A stretch of DNA of 64,000 bases from the NCBI GenBank assembly GCA_021399435.1, contig JAJTUP010000019.1:930001-994000 (forward strand), given 5' to 3'. Positions 45,365 to 56,337 of this stretch are shown piece after piece (within the stretch, counting starts at the first letter, position 1; the number at the start of each line of letters is the position of its first letter). The position numbers were made by a program, and so were the translations under genes. The DNA is from Diaporthe sp. PMI_573 (lineage: Eukaryota > Ascomycota > Sordariomycetes > Diaporthales > Diaporthaceae). The notes below the pieces were generated by a model. The model worked only from the letters and a program-made list of their open reading frames with translations. It was not told where the DNA came from and did no database searches.

Positions 45365-48300
45365 TCACACGACCTCTACTCGTTCAACCCAACCTTGTCC
45401 CATCCAAAGAACCGCGTCCCTCCCTTCCCTCATCCTGCCCCTCACGGCGTCCAATTTGTGTGTCACCATGATAACGGTGTGCCCTTGGTCTACAAACTCC
45501 TCTCGGACAAGATCCAGTAGTTTGCCTTCTGTTACTGGGTCGAGCGACGATGTGACCTCATCAAGCAAAACAATCGGTCTGGATCCTATGCGGTCAAAAT
45601 CCGTGTAGTGCTCCGCAGCAGTAGCAGGGCCTGACAAGACAGACCTGCGTATGAGTGCCCGAGAGAGTGCGAGGAGCTGTATCTGGCCTGCTGAGAGGAT
45701 GGGCAGGGAGGAGAAGGGCTTATCGAGGACGCCAGTCTCCTCACTATCCTCTTCCTCTCCTAACGTTGTGTTCTCTTGGTTGTATGATCCGGCGTCGTCC
45801 AGCAGGTTCCAGAGACCAGTCAGCCTCAGCGCAGCCGTGATGACTGACCGAGGTGCTTTCAGCTCCGGGTCGAGGTTAAAGCGCAGGCTTGCCTGAGGCA
45901 GGAATAAGGCCTCCTGCGCGACCGTGATGAACGCCCCTCCGCGGACCAGCGACCGCGGCAGCGAGGACAGCTCGACACCATCGACCGTGATGGACCCCTT
46001 GGTGTTGTCGAGCAGCCTGAGCAATGACAGAATCAGGGAGGATTTCCCGCTGCCAGTCCGCCCACATACTATCACCATCTGACCGGCCTCCACCCTAAGA
46101 TCTATGCCCCTGAGCGCGATCGCCGATGGGCTGTAGGCGGCTGTCACGCCGCTCAGGACGACGTCGCCCCTGCTGGGCCACCCCCTGGGCGGTAAGTCGC
46201 ACTCGTCAGGCTGGTCCTCTCGTGGAGTCTCCGTCTCAGCCTCCTTCAGCCGAGCGACGGCGCCGAGCGAAATCTCGAGGTCTGTCCATGCACCGACCAG
46301 CGAAAGCAGCGTTGTATTCGCAACAAGGATCACGTTCAGCGCCATGCCGATCTGACCACCGGTCGTGGAGTCCCGGTAAAGCACAGCAAGTCCGATGGTG
46401 CCCACGGCGATGGCAGCGATGAGCAGGTTGAGCACGACGTTTAGCCACCGCTGTAGACAGAGTAGCAGATAAAAGGGGCGCTGGGAATTGTCCAGGGTGG
46501 CAACGTTCTGCCTTGCAAACTCGCGGCCCCAACCAAACGCGCGAATGGTCGGCGCACCCTGGATACTTTCCAGGAAGCAGGAGAAGATGGCGGCGCGGGA
46601 CTCGAGCTCCAGCAAGCGCAACTGGCGTGAGGTGCGCAGGTACACCTTCTGCACTATGTACACGATGGCCGCGCTGTAAGGTAGCGAGAGCGCCATCATG
46701 GGCTGCGAGGCGAGCAGCACGCAGGCCTGGTTGAGAAGCTTAAAGACCTGGTTGTTCAGGGACTGGAGCGCGGGCGCGAGCTGCTTGTCGACCAGCTGGA
46801 TGTCCTGCCCGAAACGGTTCAGTATCGTGCCTGAGTCGGTCCCTGAGAAGTACCGTAGTGGAGCGGATGTGATGGCGACGAGGAGGCGGCTGTGAAGGGC
46901 GAGGCCCGAGTTTGGGGCGATACGGAGATTGGTATAAAACATCCCGGTGACCGTTGAGACGTATGCTAGCACGAGCAAGAGCATATAGCCGGTCATATAG
47001 AGTGTCGTGTTTGTTGATCCGGAATCCGTCCACATCTTCAGCCAGTATTGGGTGTAGGTATTAAAGAAGGAGTAAAGCAAACCAGCTAATGACATTGCCC
47101 CAATGCTTCCGAGTCCTGCAGATTTCAGATAGTACTTGTATAGGGACAGGTCGCCGTTCCTCCGGGCAAGATCCTTTGAGCCGTCCCTTGGACTTTCTGT
47201 GCGAGCCTTGTTCGCCGTCGTTCGAGCCTCGGGGAATGCCACAGGAGTTTCAAGGTGTGGATGGATGATCTGGTCGATCAAAGGGTCGTTCTCTCGAAGG
47301 TGAACCCACGTTCCTCTTTCTTTCAGGACGCCGTCGGCGAGAACAATGATCTCATCCGCCAAGTTGAAGAATTTCGTTGACGTCGTGATCCAAACAACCG
47401 TTGTTGTACGGTCGCGTAGTATGCCTCCTGGTTGGAGCAGGTTCTCAACGACCTGACTCTGAGTCTTCTCATCCAAAGCGCTAAGGCTATCATCCAGGAT
47501 CACTGTCTGGCACCGTGAGTAAATGGCGCGGGCCAAAGCTATCCTGTGGCGTTGTCCTCCAGAGAGGTTCATGCCTTTGCTTCCTACGGGCGTTAGGTCG
47601 CCGTCCAGGAGCGCTTTGAAGTCTGAATCAAGACAACAGGCCTTTATTGTTTTCTGGTACCAAGATTCGTCTTGACCATGGGGCCCTATTGGACCACAGA
47701 TGACATCCCGAATCACCTGGCTTGGCAGCCATGGCAATTGCGAGCAGTATGCAATGCGTTCCGGAGAGACTGTGATGTAGCCTTGTGACGAAGGAATCTC
47801 ACCTAGTATTGCCCTGGCGAGCGTGGTCTTGCCTGAACCGACCGGCCCAGTACAGATGACAAGAGAGCCTTGATGAATGCTGAAGCTGATATCTCTCAGG
47901 ATGGGTCTCGATCCATCAGTACCTGGGATGGAAACACCGGCCAACTCGACAGCAAACGTGGATGTTTCCTCGACAGACCTATTTCCTGGCATTTTAATTG
48001 TTTCCAATGGCTGATTTATATTACCACCCTTCAGTAGATACGCCTGGATACGATCGAAACCGGAGTAGGCAATGACAGCTCGAGGAACGAAGGTCATAAT
48101 CATGTTTGCTGGATCTACTCAGTAATTGTGTCAGTAAATGCTCAACTTAAAACTTGGTCAAGCTGCATGTTGCGTGGGAGCATCAAAGGCAGCTCTGAAG
48201 CTCATTGATTTTGTCTTTGGGGCACTGGAGAATACTCGGGCAAAGATAAAATGGGCCCGCGACGTACGAGTGATCATCAAAAGAAGTGCAACCGTGGTGA

Positions 48301-50316
48301 ACGCAGTCTCGGCGTCCATCACATCTCCACGAAGCGCTGCAAGAGCCGCGTACAGTAGGATGGTGAACACCGGCGCAAAAAGCCCTAGCGCATTTGCTGG
48401 GAGCAAGGCTGTCAGTATATTATTCGCGTGCTGAGGGCGTTGAGCTTACCGCTGGCACCGTACTGAACAGTGAGCAACCGGACCCCCCTGGCGGCGTCTA
48501 TCTCATTCCTCCTGAGATTCTGAATCCGATCTGTTACAGCTTGCTGCATGCCCAGCATCTTTATATTCTTGATGGAGCCCAGAACAGAGTTTGTGAACGA
48601 GATCCGCTGCTGAACAGCGACGTTCCATCTACCTTGCTCTGGCTTCAGGTGCTGAGCGACATAGCGACTTACCCGGGAGCAAACTGCGTTAAAGTCAGCG
48701 GTCATTGCGCCTGTGATAGCTCCGAGTGCTTCTTACGGAAAATAAGGATCAGCGGTACTGGCCACAGCCAGCCCACCTGCCGGGACAGGAGAAACGTGCC
48801 GACTACGACTTCTAGGAACTGAGCCCAGGTCTCGTGGAACATCCTGGCGGAGTCTTCCATATTGCTAATATCGTTGCTCACCAACGTGGCCACTTTCCCG
48901 TCCTCGGTCTCGCTGTTTCGAACGTCAAGAGCCCGGCTGTGGATCAAGGAAACCATTGCACCCCTGGTCATCACCTCAAGGCGGTTTACGCGATGTTGGT
49001 AGACCGATGTAGAAATCTGTACATGGGCAGTCAGTCTGGAGGAATATGGTAAACATAATCCACGAAGCACACTTACTGCCATGCCGACGTATACGGCGGT
49101 TGCCTCAACGACAAGGAAGTATGCTCCGGACTTGTCATTTGCAGCAGAGACAGGGGTCACGAAGCGGATGGCCTGGCTGATAAGAACGGGCTGAGCAAAT
49201 CGAAAAACAATTACAGCCATTCTCGGAATGATTGCCGTTAAGAAGGGCGTCAGAATGCAATCTAGGAGAACCCGGGGCAGAGTGGCCACACCCTCAGGTT
49301 TTGCTGTGGGACCGGCTTAGAAACAATCCAAAAGATCATAAAATGCTGAAAGATCAGCCGGGATAGATACGGACCTCTCTGATCCCATGCCCGCAAAATA
49401 GCCCTTCTGAGATTCCTTGACTCCAAAGATGGGTCGAGTGGAGGGAGATCATCCCCACGGAGAATGCGCTTGTAGCCAGAAAATAAGATAGGATTGATCC
49501 AAGTAAATAATGCCCTTCCCAGAAAGCTAGTCGTAGCCTCCGGGGGCTCGGATTGGTAGGCATCAAGCAGTATGGATCTCTTCTCCTGCAGTTCAAAAAA
49601 TAGGAGCGGTATGATTGAGCATCCCTGGACGATTTCAAGTGGCCTGTCATGAACAACACCTGGGACTGTGGCCAGGACTGTACAACAAGCCAACTTAGCC
49701 AAGAGGTAGGCAACGACAAGACTAGAAGGCTCAATTGACCGCCAGTGCGCCAAAGATGACACCCAGAGCAAGGCTAGAGCTCCTAGGAACCCAGAAGCTG
49801 TTTCGATGTATGTCAGGGGTGGTGGCGCCGACTGTCGATTGCGGACAACTGCGACTGCGGAGAGCAACGGTACAAGCTGACAAATACAGTACAGTGTACC
49901 TGTCACCTGTCACGTGGAATCAGTATCATTCGTGTTTTAGAAGCCTCGTGATGAATTCTTACAATTTTCCCCGGTCTTTGCCAGCTCAGTCGGACCTTGA
50001 CGGGTGATCCATAGAGTGTTACAAGACTCCACGGTGCCAGAACAAGGAAAACAATGCTACAGGCGGCCGAAATAGACAATGGCAAAGAGCCTCGCGCAAG
50101 AAGAAAAGGCGCCATGAAGATTCCCTGATGAAGCAGACCTTGGATGTTTACTCTCGAAATTCGCCGAGTTCTCAGGGTGTAAGCAGGGACAAGGGCAACT
50201 CGAGGCCCGGCCACCGGAATACGAGACAACGCGCGCACCTTCGGATCATAAGAGACGCAAGCCCGTGCCGCTGGTCCCGCTGAAAACGGAGGTCCAACAC
50301 GAACATAATTGTGCAT
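45365..50316 (-). CDS. ABCC/MRP-type full ABC transporter, seven exons
   Basis: Proposed exons, all complement: 50316..49963, 49906..49375, 49303..49077, 49016..48737, 48683..48450, 48396..48268 and 48114..45365, giving 1501 aa with every phase consistent. The first intron of TMD1 has a GTCCGT donor, the weakest site. The 5' end of exon 1 fits the family poorly and may differ. Order: an N-terminal membrane domain (TMD0, about 5 helices), TMD1, NBD1, TMD2, NBD2. NBD1 has Walker A GPVGSGKTTL (about 675), signature LSGGQRHRIALARA and Walker B TVILDDSLSALD. NBD2 has Walker A GRTGSGKSSL, Walker B PIVLLDEVTSSLD and the His switch MVTHKLD, but a signature of LSAGQIQLLALSRA. ABCC pumps export conjugates, metabolites or toxins at the plasma or vacuolar membrane. 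No biosynthetic gene cluster is visible around it. Confidence 0.9.
49017..49076 (-). other. ABC transporter intron, 60 nt, in frame and stop-free
   Basis: GTAAGT donor and GTACAG acceptor. Retention would add 20 residues inside a TMD1 loop. Splicing restores YVGMA-ISTSVYQHRVNR, which fits ABCC relatives. Confidence 0.8.
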
Positions 50317-50584
50317 GAGGTTTTGTGTGGCGCAATTGCAAACTAATCCCCGATCAGGAAATCCCTCCCGTTCTTACTGCATGGCACCAATCTTTGGCAA
50401 GATATCATATGTCGTGCTGTAGACATGCGTTGCCAGGTGGCCCGGGAACCAAGTGACACGATTCGCATTGATTAGCAACTGCAGACAGGCATGCTATGCT
50501 GTTCACCTTCACCCATTTCGATCGAGGCCTCCAAGGCAAATAACAAGGGCGCAGATGCTCCTTTGCGCCTGATAAAGTAGTCCA

Positions 50585-51730
50585 TCACAGTTCTGTCTTC
50601 CGAAGCCTGTCATCTACGTCGTTCCCTTTCAGAGGTGGCATGAAGCCTTCAAGGTCCATCCATTCAGCGACAAAGGCCGTGATGAGCTTCGCCCAGTCCT
50701 GCACTGCAGGCCCGTCGAGGTGCTCGCCGTCATCCTCCATCTTGTGCCAGGATGTTGGGAAAGGCGTGGGGATCAGATGCAGAATCTGGACTCCGCGATC
50801 CATGAATGGCACATGATCGTCCTGGACAAACCCACGGTGGAACTGCCATGGCTCCTTGTTGGTGTCCGGGAGGAACTGGCCTTTGGGCCTTGACTCGAGC
50901 AGCTTCAGCTGGCGCATGCGGTCCTCGATCTTGGCCAGGCTCTGGTATGCCCAGTGCGTCGTTGTGAAGTAAGACGGCACGTGCGGGTCGCTCGCGCCAA
51001 GCAGATCAAGCAGCACGAACAAGGAGATGGAGTCGATTGGATGCTTGAAGAGTGACGCGGCCGGGTGCACCTCGCTGTCCCAGTGCGAGGCAAGCGAGCG
51101 GGAACCATAGGTGCTGTCCGTATCAGTCCACTGTACCCACGCCTCTTCCCCGTCCAGCAGCAGTATCTGCACGCCCTTCTCCTCCTCGAGGCCGTCCGTG
51201 TCCCCAGCCGCTCGCATGGCCCCCCACTTCCTCGTCAGCGCCTCGTCTACGCTGCGCGCGACGTGCAGCAACATGGCGCACGGCGCCGCGCTGTCCGTGG
51301 CCCCGATGAAACCGTCAGGTCTGTACAGGCTGTCGTAGTGTGCGGCGAGGGTGAGGCGTGCGACGTCGCCGACGGCGGCCCAAGGAGGGTCGCGGCGAAG
51401 AATCAGGTTGCGGAACGACACGAGTTTGTCGCCAGTGGCCGGGGTCTTGGACGTGGAGTTGTGCCATTCGACGGCCCAGCCCGGCAGGCTGTTCTCGAAG
51501 AAGTCGGCAAAGTGCTGCTGAACCTTTTCGGAGCCCGGAGTATCGGGCACGCGCGGGATCAAAATGGGGGCGAGCAGCCCGGCGTCATTGTGGATGTCGA
51601 AGTCGGCGCCGCCCGCCGGTATTCGGTGGAGGCTCTCGTCGGACAGGCTCGTGTACGCGACCACGGGTATGAGTAAATTCGCGACCACGAATGCCAGGAA
51701 TACCAACATGGGCTGGGCAGGTGAGAACAA
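50585..51730 (-). CDS. secreted glutaminyl-peptide cyclotransferase (glutaminyl cyclase, M28-like)
   Basis: An intronless frame of 381 aa. The ATG at 51730 or the one seven codons later gives an N-terminal hydrophobic signal (LVFLAFVVANLLIPVVAYT). The sequence follows animal QPCT: LTLAAHYDSLY (H131, D133), GATDSAAPCAMLLHVAR (zinc-binding Asp near 146), ILLLDGEEAW (GEE at 194-196, zinc and catalytic acids), TYGSRSLA, LFVLLDLLGASDP, FVQDDHVPFMDRGVQILHLI and PTSWHKMEDDGEHLD (zinc-binding His). It cyclises N-terminal Gln to pyroglutamate on secretory or extracellular proteins, protecting them from aminopeptidases. Length matches the family (330-400 aa). The gene follows the ABC transporter in the same direction after about 270 nt, with no sign of shared function. 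Confidence 0.92.
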   Translation of the reverse strand: MFSPAQPMLVFLAFVVANLLIPVVAYTSLSDESLHRIPAGGADFDIHNDAGLLAPILIPRVPDTPGSEKVQQHFADFFENSLPGWAVEWHNSTSKTPATGDKLVSFRNLILRRDPPWAAVGDVARLTLAAHYDSLYRPDGFIGATDSAAPCAMLLHVARSVDEALTRKWGAMRAAGDTDGLEEEKGVQILLLDGEEAWVQWTDTDSTYGSRSLASHWDSEVHPAASLFKHPIDSISLFVLLDLLGASDPHVPSYFTTTHWAYQSLAKIEDRMRQLKLLESRPKGQFLPDTNKEPWQFHRGFVQDDHVPFMDRGVQILHLIPTPFPTSWHKMEDDGEHLDGPAVQDWAKLITAFVAEWMDLEGFMPPLKGNDVDDRLRKTEL

Positions 51731-52134
51731 TCTGCTGGTCCTTGACAGGCCCTGGATCAGTCTTTTTGCGCGCGACGGGTGGTACGTGGTGAGAGGGTGC
51801 GAGCACCTCAGAGGGCCAAAATCCAGGGTAGTGAAGACTTATACGCACGTCGCGCCTCGCCTGAGCCCGAACCCCCTGTGCAGGGTTGGGGAGACCTTTG
51901 CAGCCAATTTTCCCATGGCAACCTGCAGAATGACTGCTGGGGAGGTTGCGAGGTCATTGCCGCGGTCTGCAAGTCGAGACGAGCCGGGTTGGCCTAACGG
52001 AGGGAGTTGAAATCTGTCAAGAATGCCAGCATTCAACCCCGCCAATTTTCCCATGCCGACGGCTGCTTCAGGGTCAAACCCTTGGAAGCATACGACCAGA
52101 TTGGTTGCCACCGTGCACCCACAACACGACCGCC
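51731..52134. promoter_or_regulatory. glutaminyl cyclase promoter / TDP1 3' flank
   Basis: 404 nt between two minus-strand genes, with no recognisable coding content. Confidence 0.5.
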
Positions 52135-53999
52135 TTATTCACCAGTCCAGTCGTCCCGAAAATCCCTAACCCACCTTGGGTCGTTCCAAGGCCTGTCCTC
52201 GCCGGTATCGTATCTGCTCGCAGCCTGGTCGTACGGCACGATAGCATCTTGCCAGCTGCTCGTTCCCGGCTCGAGGATACCCTCGATCACGCTGCCCGGG
52301 ATCACGACACCACACTCAAAGTTGGAGGTCTTGATGAGCTTCAAATCGCACGTCGCCTTGTTCTCCTTCTTGTCATTCTCCAGCGTACCCCATGCGGATG
52401 AGGACAGGTTTGCGGAGCCTATGTAGCCGTAGTATGGCAACGACGCAGGTGTTGTGGGGTCGTACGCAAGTATGAGTTTCTGGTGGAAGAGCTTGCCCGA
52501 GTCTTTCGAGCGGTAATGATGGAATATGTCCTTGAGCGCCGTTGGTGCCTCCTTCCATGGGCGAATATGACACTAGAATGCGTTAGTCACCTGCCACGAA
52601 ACCTGAGGTGAGGGATTCTGGAATGTCCCGAAGCTCAAAGTTTTTGGGTCCGCAGGAGAAAACTTATACTTACTCCAATGTTGTTGGCGCCATGTCGTGC
52701 CTCCTCGTCCGCGGACCTGACATCCTCAACGGTCGGGTAAAACAGCTTTAAACCGCTGGGCACGTCGCAGTCTTCGGCAACCTCAACATACTTTCGTCCG
52801 AGTGCGCAGTCGTAGAACCCATCAAGCCATCTTGCAGACAGATTCCCAACGCTGGCAGCGCATACTTCAACCTGTAGCTTTCCCTGGCGCTTCTTCTGTG
52901 CTAGGTTCAGATCCAGACTTCTGATGATTTGCCGGAGGCGGAGGAGGCCACAGTCTTGGGCCTTCGTGCCCGAGTATGTGCCAGGGGCAGATGAGACCAG
53001 GTGAACATGGACTGTTGAGTAATCATACCTTCCCTGTATGGAGGTGATGAACTCGACAGGTGTCCCAAGAGCCTTCAGATGAGCAAGCAGGTCTGACTCG
53101 AAGGTGGACATCTGGCCTTCTTGTTGGTCGGTGAGCTTGGGTAAGTCGTGGATATACCAATGGTTGTCACCGAGCCTGGTGTCTATGTTCATTAGATTGC
53201 ATGATGTGATTGCAATCCTCAAGAATTCCGGATACACCAGGGCCAGGATCTTGGAGTGCGAAGAACCCGATGACCAGGGGTAAAAGGCATGGTAGTTGAT
53301 CCCGTACTCATCGCGATGTAACTGCTCGAGCTGTGGGCGAAGGTCCTGCAGGTGTTTCTTGGAGATCTTCTCCCTGGCCGAAACTCCACTCTTCCGGTAT
53401 GCCTCAGGGAGCCAAGGATCCATGTTTGCGTCTCGCCCGATATAGATCTATATGTTACATCAGTTCTGGCAGCCGTATGCTTGAGCCCATCAAGGGGGGT
53501 GATGATTACCGGTACGGAATTCGACGTGCGAGACAATGGAAGATGTTCGAACAGCTCGTCGTTGGCTATGAAAAAGGCAAAGACGCAGGCTGACAAGAGG
53601 CTGTCCTTGTGTATCACGTCTGTCAAATTGATACAATTTTTGGCCTTCGACCTGCCGGGAGTGCGAGTGATGCGCAGGCCGCCGTTGGGGAAGGCCATTC
53701 GGGTAATTGGTCTGGCGCGTCCGGTGGGAACTTTTCTGGGCTGTTTGACGACATCTCGAGCCAGGTGCTTGGTGGCGCCGCGTTTCCGAGCTGTACTGCG
53801 GTTTGTCGCAAGACCAGGGCTCTCGGGCTCCATCAAGGACAAGCGAATCCCCTCCTGGAGCAGACGTTCCTCCTCATCCAGCTCTTCTTGGCCAGGCGTG
53901 GAGGACAAGAGATTTGGCCTACCGCAACCATCAAATCAGCACGGGTCCATAGAGAAAGGCGGCAATTTCATAATTGTCTTACCTAACGTCTTTGCCCAT
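52135..53999 (-). CDS. TDP1: Tyrosyl-DNA phosphodiesterase TDP1, four exons with a 17-nt first exon
   Basis: Exons are complement(53999..53983), complement(53918..53510), complement(53447..52674) and complement(52572..52135), 545 aa. All phases agree. Introns start GTAAGA, GTAATC and GTAAGT and end GGTAG, TATAG and TCTAG. Near the N-terminus, ELDEEERLLQEGIRLSLMEP looks like a ubiquitin-interacting motif. The two HKN catalytic motifs of the phospholipase D superfamily are present. The first is SSHSKILALVYPEFL with CNLMNID (His about 206, Lys about 208). The second is LFHQKLILAYD with GYIGSANLSSSAWG (His about 430, Lys about 432). Other landmarks are GDNHWYIHDLPKL and YDYSTVHVHLVSSAPG. The enzyme hydrolyses 3'-phosphotyrosyl links left by trapped topoisomerase I. 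An apparent frame break near 53450 is explained by the 62-nt second intron, so the gene appears intact. Confidence 0.92.
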
Positions 54000-54494
54000 T
54001 GCTGTGTCCTGCACGGAGGATGAAGCAAATAGTTAGACCCCAGCGAGGGGCGACCAAGTGCTGAAGATGGATATTAGTGACAGGGTGAAGTTGAGTGGAA
54101 AGCCAAGAATGAGATAGATGGTCGGTGCAATGTTGGCATCACACAAATGCTTTGTTCGAGGCAAGCCCCCTAGGTCGGTCCTGCAGCGCCAATAGCCGCC
54201 TGGAGATTTCAGCGCCCGGGTTACGTCAAATGGGCCCTGTAAAGGGTAAACCCCCCATCCCCGAACGGTGGAGGCTCCTAACCTTGAGGGCAATCGCATA
54301 TTTCTGCGTTTGATTCCCTTTATCTCTCTCTATGATATTCACCACTGAACCATTCCCCCCCGGAAGGCTTCACTGGACCCGTACACTGAATGTGCTGGTC
54401 CTCTTCAAGACAGAGCAGCGCCCCTTTCCAACAGTCCATAACCGGTGCCCCCTCTCGATCCTACAGTGCCGCCACGACGGAGATGACAGGAAGT
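54000..54494. other. TDP1 upstream / SDR downstream spacer
   Basis: Non-coding spacer between minus-strand genes. It must carry the TDP1 promoter. Nothing else recognised. Confidence 0.5.
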
Positions 54495-55644
54495 CTATTG
54501 CGAGGCCAGGGAATCTATATACTCCTTCACCAGGTCCTCCGCATTTTTATCCCTGACCAGACCAAGTCTGTCCGGCGTGCTCGGGTCGAAGTCTTCCGGC
54601 CAGCTCCTCAGAATCCTCTCAAAAGTATGGTTCGTCTCCTCCTTCAGGAGCTTCAACTTATCCTGGCCGCCGTGCTTGGCCAGGGCATCCATAAGGTCCT
54701 GGATAGTGGCTGAAACACCTGGGAACATAATGTGCCGCTGGTGGTTTGGCAGCGCATCACTCTTAAGGTTGAGCACCCGCACCAGGTTCTCGATTGTGCT
54801 GCTCGGAGAGCACACATACGTCCTGTAGGACCTGTCCGTGAGTGGTATTACGCACTCTTCTCCTTTCATGGGCTCCCGGATCATGCCTGATTGCAACTAT
54901 AGTCAGTCGAGGCCTCATGTCGTCTCAGTCACAGGGAACATCAAACCTGAGAGGAAGGACGGGGCCGCATTGCTCGGTGCGCCGGGCCGGACCACTACCG
55001 TTGGGAACCGAACTGTGAATGCATCGATGAAGCCTTTTCGGTGCATATCGTTGACGATGATCTCGGTAGAGTACTTGTGTGCACCATAAGTTCCCTCGGG
55101 AGTGGGCGTCACATCGTCCGTTATGATCTTTGGCAGAGGTTGCCCATACACAGCCTGTGAGCTGGAATAAACCACCCTCACTGGTGCCTGCGGCAACTCT
55201 CGTACAGCAAGGAGCAAGTTCCGGACGCTCTCAACATTGACTTTCATAGACTAGTTTCCTCTGCGTCAGCAAATTTCCTCAGGCAAGGCGGACATCGCGA
55301 TCAGACATTTAGCGGCCTGTCTCCGGACATTTTTGCTGTGCTTTCTCTCATCAGATGGTGCTTACAAGGTCAAAGTTTGCCTCAGAACCTGCTGACATGA
55401 TGCCGTGGAAAATGAAAATGGCATGAAGTGGCTGTGTGGCGTCAAGCAGCTTCTTCACGAATGCCGCGTCGGTGATGTCACCCTTCAGGCACTTGACATT
55501 TTCTGCATTGCCACCCTTGGGAGCCTTTGGTTCAACAATGTCCGTCAAGATCAGGTTGTAGCCATCTTCATGAAGACGTTGGGCCAGCATAGGGCCGATC
55601 ATCCCACCGGCCCCGGTAATTATAACGTTCTTCCCTGCAGACAT
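54495..55644 (-). CDS. NAD-dependent epimerase/dehydratase, D-erythronate dehydrogenase (DenD)-like SDR, three exons
   Basis: Exons are complement(55644..55366), complement(55250..54947) and complement(54886..54495), 324 aa. Introns are GTAAGC...ACTAG and GTTTGA...ATCAG. Residues 10-17 are the extended-SDR nucleotide motif TGAGGMIG. An Asp (ILTD) after the second strand suggests NAD rather than NADP. The active site is VVYSSSQAVYG with YGAHK (Tyr148, Lys152). The segment FTVRFPTVVVRPGAPSNAAP, then SFLSGMIREPMKGEE and HIMFPGVSATIQDLMDAL, are what I associate with the DenD/NAD-epimerase group that oxidises D-erythronate or related sugar acids. The next gene upstream on the same strand is a class II aldolase, which supports a catabolic role. 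The in-frame ATG at 55680 would add 12 residues. Exact substrate is unknown. Confidence 0.85.
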
Positions 55645-56337
55645 ATTCAGGTCGAGATTGTGAAATGAAGGTGGTGACACGCTTGGGTGGGATTGGCTGG
55701 AAGCAAATCGATTTGACCAGAGCCGCTGTGCATAGTCTTTGTTCCAAAGAGTTGACGTTTTTCGGTCAATATATTATTCTATATTATTCTATGCAGACGG
55801 AGTAGTGTTGATTAGCTGCCGCGGCTGTCGAGGACCTCGCCTCGGGGTCCCCAGTTCATTCCGATGACCGCGTCTCGAGGTACCCTGCAAAATGCCGATC
55901 AGATCGCAAGGGTTACCAGAATGCCGTGGGAATCCCGTCTGCCAATTCAGCGTCTGCCAATTCAGCGTCTGCCAATTCGGTGTATATTTATGAAAAATCC
56001 GAGTTTGGAGCAGGTGATACTACGCCCTTGATGTTTGTATGCTGACAATGTGGTGATTGAAACAAAAACCATAATCGCACTGAGCTCTGCCAATCCTGAT
56101 ACTCGTCAAGAACTACAATAATCAAGCGAACACAGGGATTAAGAGACTCCCCATGACCGTGAAGCTGCCAGGCAGGTGTTTTCAAGGGCGCCAATGCTGA
56201 ATGTTGAGGTCGGCCCAGGTCAAATGCACAATTTCTTTACGCCACTCCCGTAGAAAGTGTCTGCGATGGCTCGCATGGATCAAAGCCGGATCTGACGCAG
56301 GGACCGGGGAATGAACCATTCGATCCAAATAGCTTCT
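55645..56337. promoter_or_regulatory. SDR promoter region with 15-nt tandem repeat
   Basis: About 690 nt between the aldolase stop and the SDR start, containing a three-copy 15-nt repeat and an A/T-rich ATTCTATATTATTCTAT stretch near 55775-55795. No gene is recognised. Confidence 0.5.
55936..55980. repeat. tandem repeat, 15-nt unit CGTCTGCCAATTCAG x 3
   Basis: Two perfect copies and a third with one mismatch. It lies about 290 nt upstream of the SDR start codon. Confidence 0.9.

Noticed and set aside
48684..48736. Very short 26-nt intron option (GTAAGAAGC...ATCACAG) in the ABC transporter
   Set aside because: Too short for a fungal intron. The 53-nt version ending AACGCAG has a GCTGAC branch site and yields the expected LILIFLCSRVSRYVA.
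53219..53460. Apparent frameshift in TDP1 between LKHTAARTDV and YIGRDANMDPW
   Set aside because: A 62-nt intron (53509..53448, GTAATC...TATAG) removes the mismatch and restores SNSVP-IYIGRD, so the gene is not broken there.
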